Source of the DNA: Streptomyces sp. WMMC940
GTDB lineage: Bacteria > Actinomycetota > Actinomycetes > Streptomycetales > Streptomycetaceae
DNA: 64,000 bases
Direction of reading: 5' to 3'
NCBI RefSeq assembly: GCF_027460265.1
Contig: NZ_JAPZBC010000001.1
Span: forward strand, 6,085,001 to 6,149,000
Shown here piece after piece: positions 61,106 through 64,000 of this stretch (the first letter of the stretch is position 1; the number at the start of each line of letters is the position of its first letter). Under the pieces are notes generated by a model. It was not told the DNA's origin. It searched no databases and was given only the letters and a program-made list of their open reading frames with translations. Position numbers and translations under genes: made by a program.

Positions 61106-62296
61106 ATGTCCGCACCCTCGAAGCTGCCCCCCTTCGACCCCGCCGACCCCCTCGGCATCGACGACCTGCTGGAGCCGGAGGACCTCGCTGTCCGCGACAC
61201 GGTCCGCTCCTGGGCCGCCGGCCGCGTGCTGCCGCACATCGCCCAGTGGTACGAGAGCGGTGAACTCCCCGCCATCCGCGAACTGGCCCGGGAGCTCGGC
61301 TCGATCGGCGCGCTCGGGATGTCGCTGACCGGCTACGGCTGCGCCGGCGCCACCTCCGTCCAGTACGGACTCGCCTGCCTGGAGCTGGAGGCCGCCGACT
61401 CCGGTATCCGCTCGCTCGTCTCCGTCCAGGGCTCGCTCGCGATGTACGCGATCTGGAAGTACGGCTCCGAGGAGCAGAAGCAGCGGTGGCTGCCGTCCAT
61501 GGCGGCCGGCGAGACCATCGGCTGCTTCGGGCTCACCGAGCCCGACCACGGCTCCGACCCGGCGGGAATGCGCACCTACGCCAAGCGCGACGGCTCCGAC
61601 TGGGTGCTCAACGGGCGCAAGATGTGGATCACCAACGGCTCCGTCGCCGGCGTCGCCGTCGTCTGGGCCCGGACCGACGACGGCATCCGGGGCTTCGCCG
61701 TCCCCACCGACGCACCGGGCTTCTCGGCCCCCGAGATCCGGCACAAGTGGTCGCTGCGGGCCTCCGTCACCAGCGAACTCGTCCTGGACGAGGTGCGGCT
61801 GCCGGAGGACGCCGTCCTCCCGGGCGTGACGGGACTCAAGGGACCGCTCAGCTGCCTGTCGCACGCCCGATACGGCATCGTCTGGGGTGCGATGGGCGCG
61901 GCGCGCTCCAGCTTCGAGGCGGCGCTGGACTACGCGAGGACGCGGGAGCAGTTCGGAAAGCCCATCGGGGGCTTCCAGCTCACCCAGGCCAAGCTCGCCG
62001 ACATGGCGCTCGAACTGCACAAGGGAATCCTGCTCGCCCACCATCTCGGGCGGCGGATGGACGCCGGGACGCTCCGCCCGGAGCAGGTCAGTTTCGGGAA
62101 GCTGAACAACGTACGGGAGGCGATCGAGATCTGCCGCACCGCGCGTACGATCCTCGGCGCCAACGGGATCTCGCTCGAGTACCCCGTGATGCGGCACGCC
62201 ACCAACCTCGAGTCGGTGCTCACCTACGAGGGCACCGTCGAGATGCACCAGCTCGTGCTGGGCAAGGCGCTCACCGGCCTCGACGCGTTCCGGTAG
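61106..62296 (+). CDS. gcdH: Acyl-CoA dehydrogenase, glutaryl-CoA dehydrogenase type
   Basis: 396 aa, ATG with GGAGG 7 nt upstream. Acyl-CoA dehydrogenase domains in order: N-helical, CFGLTEPDHGSDPAGMRTYA (FAD site), KMWITNG strand domain, and C-helical. Glutaryl-CoA dehydrogenase features: SGIRSLVSVQGSLAMYAIWK near the start, FSLRAS-like WSLRASVTSELVLDEV, and the catalytic Glu in NLESVLTYEGTVEMHQLVLG. The reaction is glutaryl-CoA to crotonyl-CoA in lysine and tryptophan breakdown. It is monocistronic and convergent with sflA, 39 bp apart. Confidence 0.9.
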   Translation: MSAPSKLPPFDPADPLGIDDLLEPEDLAVRDTVRSWAAGRVLPHIAQWYESGELPAIRELARELGSIGALGMSLTGYGCAGATSVQYGLACLELEAADSGIRSLVSVQGSLAMYAIWKYGSEEQKQRWLPSMAAGETIGCFGLTEPDHGSDPAGMRTYAKRDGSDWVLNGRKMWITNGSVAGVAVVWARTDDGIRGFAVPTDAPGFSAPEIRHKWSLRASVTSELVLDEVRLPEDAVLPGVTGLKGPLSCLSHARYGIVWGAMGAARSSFEAALDYARTREQFGKPIGGFQLTQAKLADMALELHKGILLAHHLGRRMDAGTLRPEQVSFGKLNNVREAIEICRTARTILGANGISLEYPVMRHATNLESVLTYEGTVEMHQLVLGKALTGLDAFR

Positions 62297-62335
62297 GCCG
62301 ACCGTCCCGTTGCGGCCGGCCGGCGAGCGCCCCGC

Positions 62336-62770
62336 TCAGCTCTGGTTGAAGAAGCCGTCGCCCGGGCGGCCCGCGGACTCCCCGCTGACGATCTCCGTGT
62401 CGGCGGGGGTCAGCAGGAAGACCCGGGTCGCCACGCGCTCGATGGAGCCGCGCAGTCCGAAGGTCAGCCCGGCCGCGAAGTCCACCACGCGCTTGGCGTC
62501 CGAGGGCTCCATGGAGGTCAGGTTGACGATGACGGGAACGCCCTCGCGGAAGTGCTCGCCGATGCCGCGCGCGTCCCGGAAGCTGTCGGGGGAGACGGTG
62601 GCGATCCGGCGGCCCTGCTCCTCGGCCGTCTCGGAGGCCACCCGGACGCGGGGGTCGGTCACCCACTGGTCGCCGGCCCCCGTACCCTCGGCGTACTCGT
62701 CGTCGTAGTAGCGCTCGTCGTTGTCCTCGACGAGACCGAGCCATGCACTCGCCTTGCGCACCGATCCCAT
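62336..62770 (-). CDS. sflA: SepF-like cell-division protein
   Basis: 144 aa, ATG at 62770 with AAAGGAGG 5 nt upstream. The N-terminus [20 protein letters not shown] matches the SepF membrane-targeting helix and acidic linker. The SepF core is [72 protein letters not shown]. The canonical sepF sits in the dcw cluster; this isolated copy next to gcdH corresponds to the paralogue described in S. coelicolor as SflA, which influences FtsZ placement in sporulation. The symbol is assigned by context and is less certain than the family. Confidence 0.88.
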   Translation of the reverse strand: MGSVRKASAWLGLVEDNDERYYDDEYAEGTGAGDQWVTDPRVRVASETAEEQGRRIATVSPDSFRDARGIGEHFREGVPVIVNLTSMEPSDAKRVVDFAAGLTFGLRGSIERVATRVFLLTPADTEIVSGESAGRPGDGFFNQS

Positions 62771-62804
62771 GGACGCCTCCTTTCGACCGCGGTCACTTGT
62801 GGTT

Positions 62805-62835
62805 CCGCATATCCCTATGGTCGTCCATAATGCGG
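62805..62835. promoter_or_regulatory. Nested inverted repeats upstream of sflA
   Basis: CCGCAT (62805-62810) and ATGCGG (62830-62835) enclose TATGG-TCGT-CCATA (62816-62829). It is the most AT-rich point of the 289-bp divergent gap and lies 35 bp upstream of the sflA start. A regulator-binding site is possible; no known consensus was matched. Confidence 0.45.
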
Positions 62836-63059
62836 ATCGCGCGCCAAGTGGATAGTCGCCGCGCAGGGGATTCGTGACGGTACTGGTGCAGAACATGTGG
62901 CGGTTCGTCAAGATTGTTCCAGCGTAGGGGCCCTGAAGGGGCTCATATCGAAGCAAAATATGAATGCCTCGGCAGACGGGTGAGCGTCGGAGCGTCCGGG
63001 TGAACGGGCGGGCCGGATACGATGCGGCCGCACACTCGAACGACACCCGGGGGAACGTC

Positions 63060-64000
63060 GTGTTCGGAATCGTCCGGCCCTGTACCCATCGCCTCACCGA
63101 CGGGCTCAAGGCGGAGTGGACGGCCCATCTCTGCGGGCTCTGCCTGGCACTTCGCGCGGACCACGGGCAGTTCGCCAGGGTCGTCACGAACTACGACGGG
63201 CTCATCGTCTCGGTTCTGACGGAGGCTCAGACCGGACGGACCCCCGCGCATCGGCGCACGGCCGGGCCCTGCCCCCTCCGCGCCATGCGCACCGCGCCCG
63301 TCGCCCGGGGCGAGGGCGCCCGGCTGGCCGCCGCCGTCTCGCTCGTCCTCGCCTCGGCCAAGGTCCGCGACCACGTGGCCGACCGGGACGGGGTGCTGGC
63401 CCGCAGGCCGGTGGCCGCGGCCGCGCGGCGGATCGCGACGGGCTGGGACCGTGCCGGCGCCCGTGCCGGCGCGGCACTGGGTTTCGACACGGCGGTGCTG
63501 GTCGACGCGGTGGACCGGCAGACCGGGATCGAATCGCTGACCGGCCCCGGCACGCCGCTGCTGGTGGTGACCGAGCCCACGGAGACGGCGACCGCGGCCG
63601 CCTTCGCGCACACCGCGGTCCTCGCCGGCCGCCCCGGCAATGCCGCGCCGCTCGCCGAGGCCGGCCGGCTCTTCGGACGGCTGGCGCACCTGCTGGACGC
63701 CGTGGAGGACCGGGAGGCCGACGCCGCGTCGGGTGCCTGGAACCCGCTCACGGCCACCGGCACGAGCCTCACCGAGGCCCGCCGTCTCGCCGACGACGCC
63801 CTCCACGGCATCAGGCTCGCCCTGCGGGACGCGGAGTTCGTCGACGACCGGCTGCTGCACATGCTCCTCGCACACGAACTGCGGAGGTCCGTGGACCGGG
63901 CCTTCGGCTCGGCGGCCTGCGTGCACCAGGGACACGGCGGCCGGCCCCCGCAGGGAGGCGGTCCGTACGGCGGCCCCCACGGGGGAGGGGCAGGACCGTA
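63060..64000 (+). CDS. DUF5685 family protein (3' end outside window)
   Basis: At least 313 aa, GTG at 63060 with GGGGGAA 4 nt upstream. It opens [20 protein letters not shown] followed by [15 protein letters not shown], the conserved Cys cluster of this actinobacterial family, and continues with an all-helical region ([60 protein letters not shown]). The last residues before the window edge are Gly/His/Pro-rich ([20 protein letters not shown]). Metal binding through the Cys residues is plausible. The function is unknown. Confidence 0.85.
   Translation, partial: MFGIVRPCTHRLTDGLKAEWTAHLCGLCLALRADHGQFARVVTNYDGLIVSVLTEAQTGRTPAHRRTAGPCPLRAMRTAPVARGEGARLAAAVSLVLASAKVRDHVADRDGVLARRPVAAAARRIATGWDRAGARAGAALGFDTAVLVDAVDRQTGIESLTGPGTPLLVVTEPTETATAAAFAHTAVLAGRPGNAAPLAEAGRLFGRLAHLLDAVEDREADAASGAWNPLTATGTSLTEARRLADDALHGIRLALRDAEFVDDRLLHMLLAHELRRSVDRAFGSAACVHQGHGGRPPQGGGPYGGPHGGGAGP

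Overview
The window is GC-rich actinobacterial chromosome and looks like the core region of a Streptomyces. The signs are near-total G/C at third codon positions, many GTG starts, GTGA/ATGA stop-start overlaps, leaderless promoters, and a conserved order of housekeeping genes: tlyA-nadK-recN, pyrG-nudix-ald, parA-scpA-scpB-rluB, aroH-tyrA-cmk-plsC-der, gcdH-sflA. No plasmid or phage backbone, CRISPR array, insertion sequence or tRNA gene was found.

Layout. 1-2030: 3' end of a 23S rRNA gene, the 5S rRNA gene and a strong terminator. 2.1-12.3 kb: an Arg/Asp-repeat helical-repeat protein, a DUF1015 protein, a HAD phosphatase, an iron-siderophore ABC importer under an iron box, an SCP2-like protein, TlyA and NAD kinase. 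12.5-21 kb: RecN, a glycosyltransferase, a PucR regulator with an FAD oxidase, and a GH15 enzyme. 21.4-33.1 kb: CTP synthase, a Nudix enzyme, a STAND-like ATPase, alanine dehydrogenase, then a ParA/putative DNA-binding partner pair leading into ScpA-ScpB-RluB (chromosome segregation and condensation). 33.3-38 kb: a PLP enzyme divergent from an NAD-salvage operon (pnuC, nadR-like, nrtR, ADP-ribosylglycohydrolase) whose promoter carries a palindrome that fits NrtR.

38.0-42.3 kb is the accessory part. A broken nucleotidyltransferase tail carries a 5-bp duplication. It abuts a frameshifted collagen-like gene. Then comes a compact cassette: an XRE-TPR regulator, a 75-aa protein, a 71-aa Cys4 protein, a roughly 36-aa Pro/Gly-rich peptide with a probable CTG start, and a 370-aa protein-isoaspartate-methyltransferase-like enzyme. 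A small XRE repressor-like gene converges on it. The cassette resembles a minimal RiPP or aspartimide-peptide locus and is the best candidate here for an undescribed system.

42.3-64 kb: a leaderless ArsR-VOC operon, a Rieske/DUF6529/secreted-protein operon, DUF937, the aroH-tyrA and cmk-plsC-der groups, two small uncharacterised genes, a second glycosyltransferase operon, a WYL regulator, an orphan cytochrome oxidase subunit I, an I78 inhibitor, a PAP2 phosphatase, an MFS exporter, glutaryl-CoA dehydrogenase, a SepF paralogue, and a DUF5685 gene cut by the window end.
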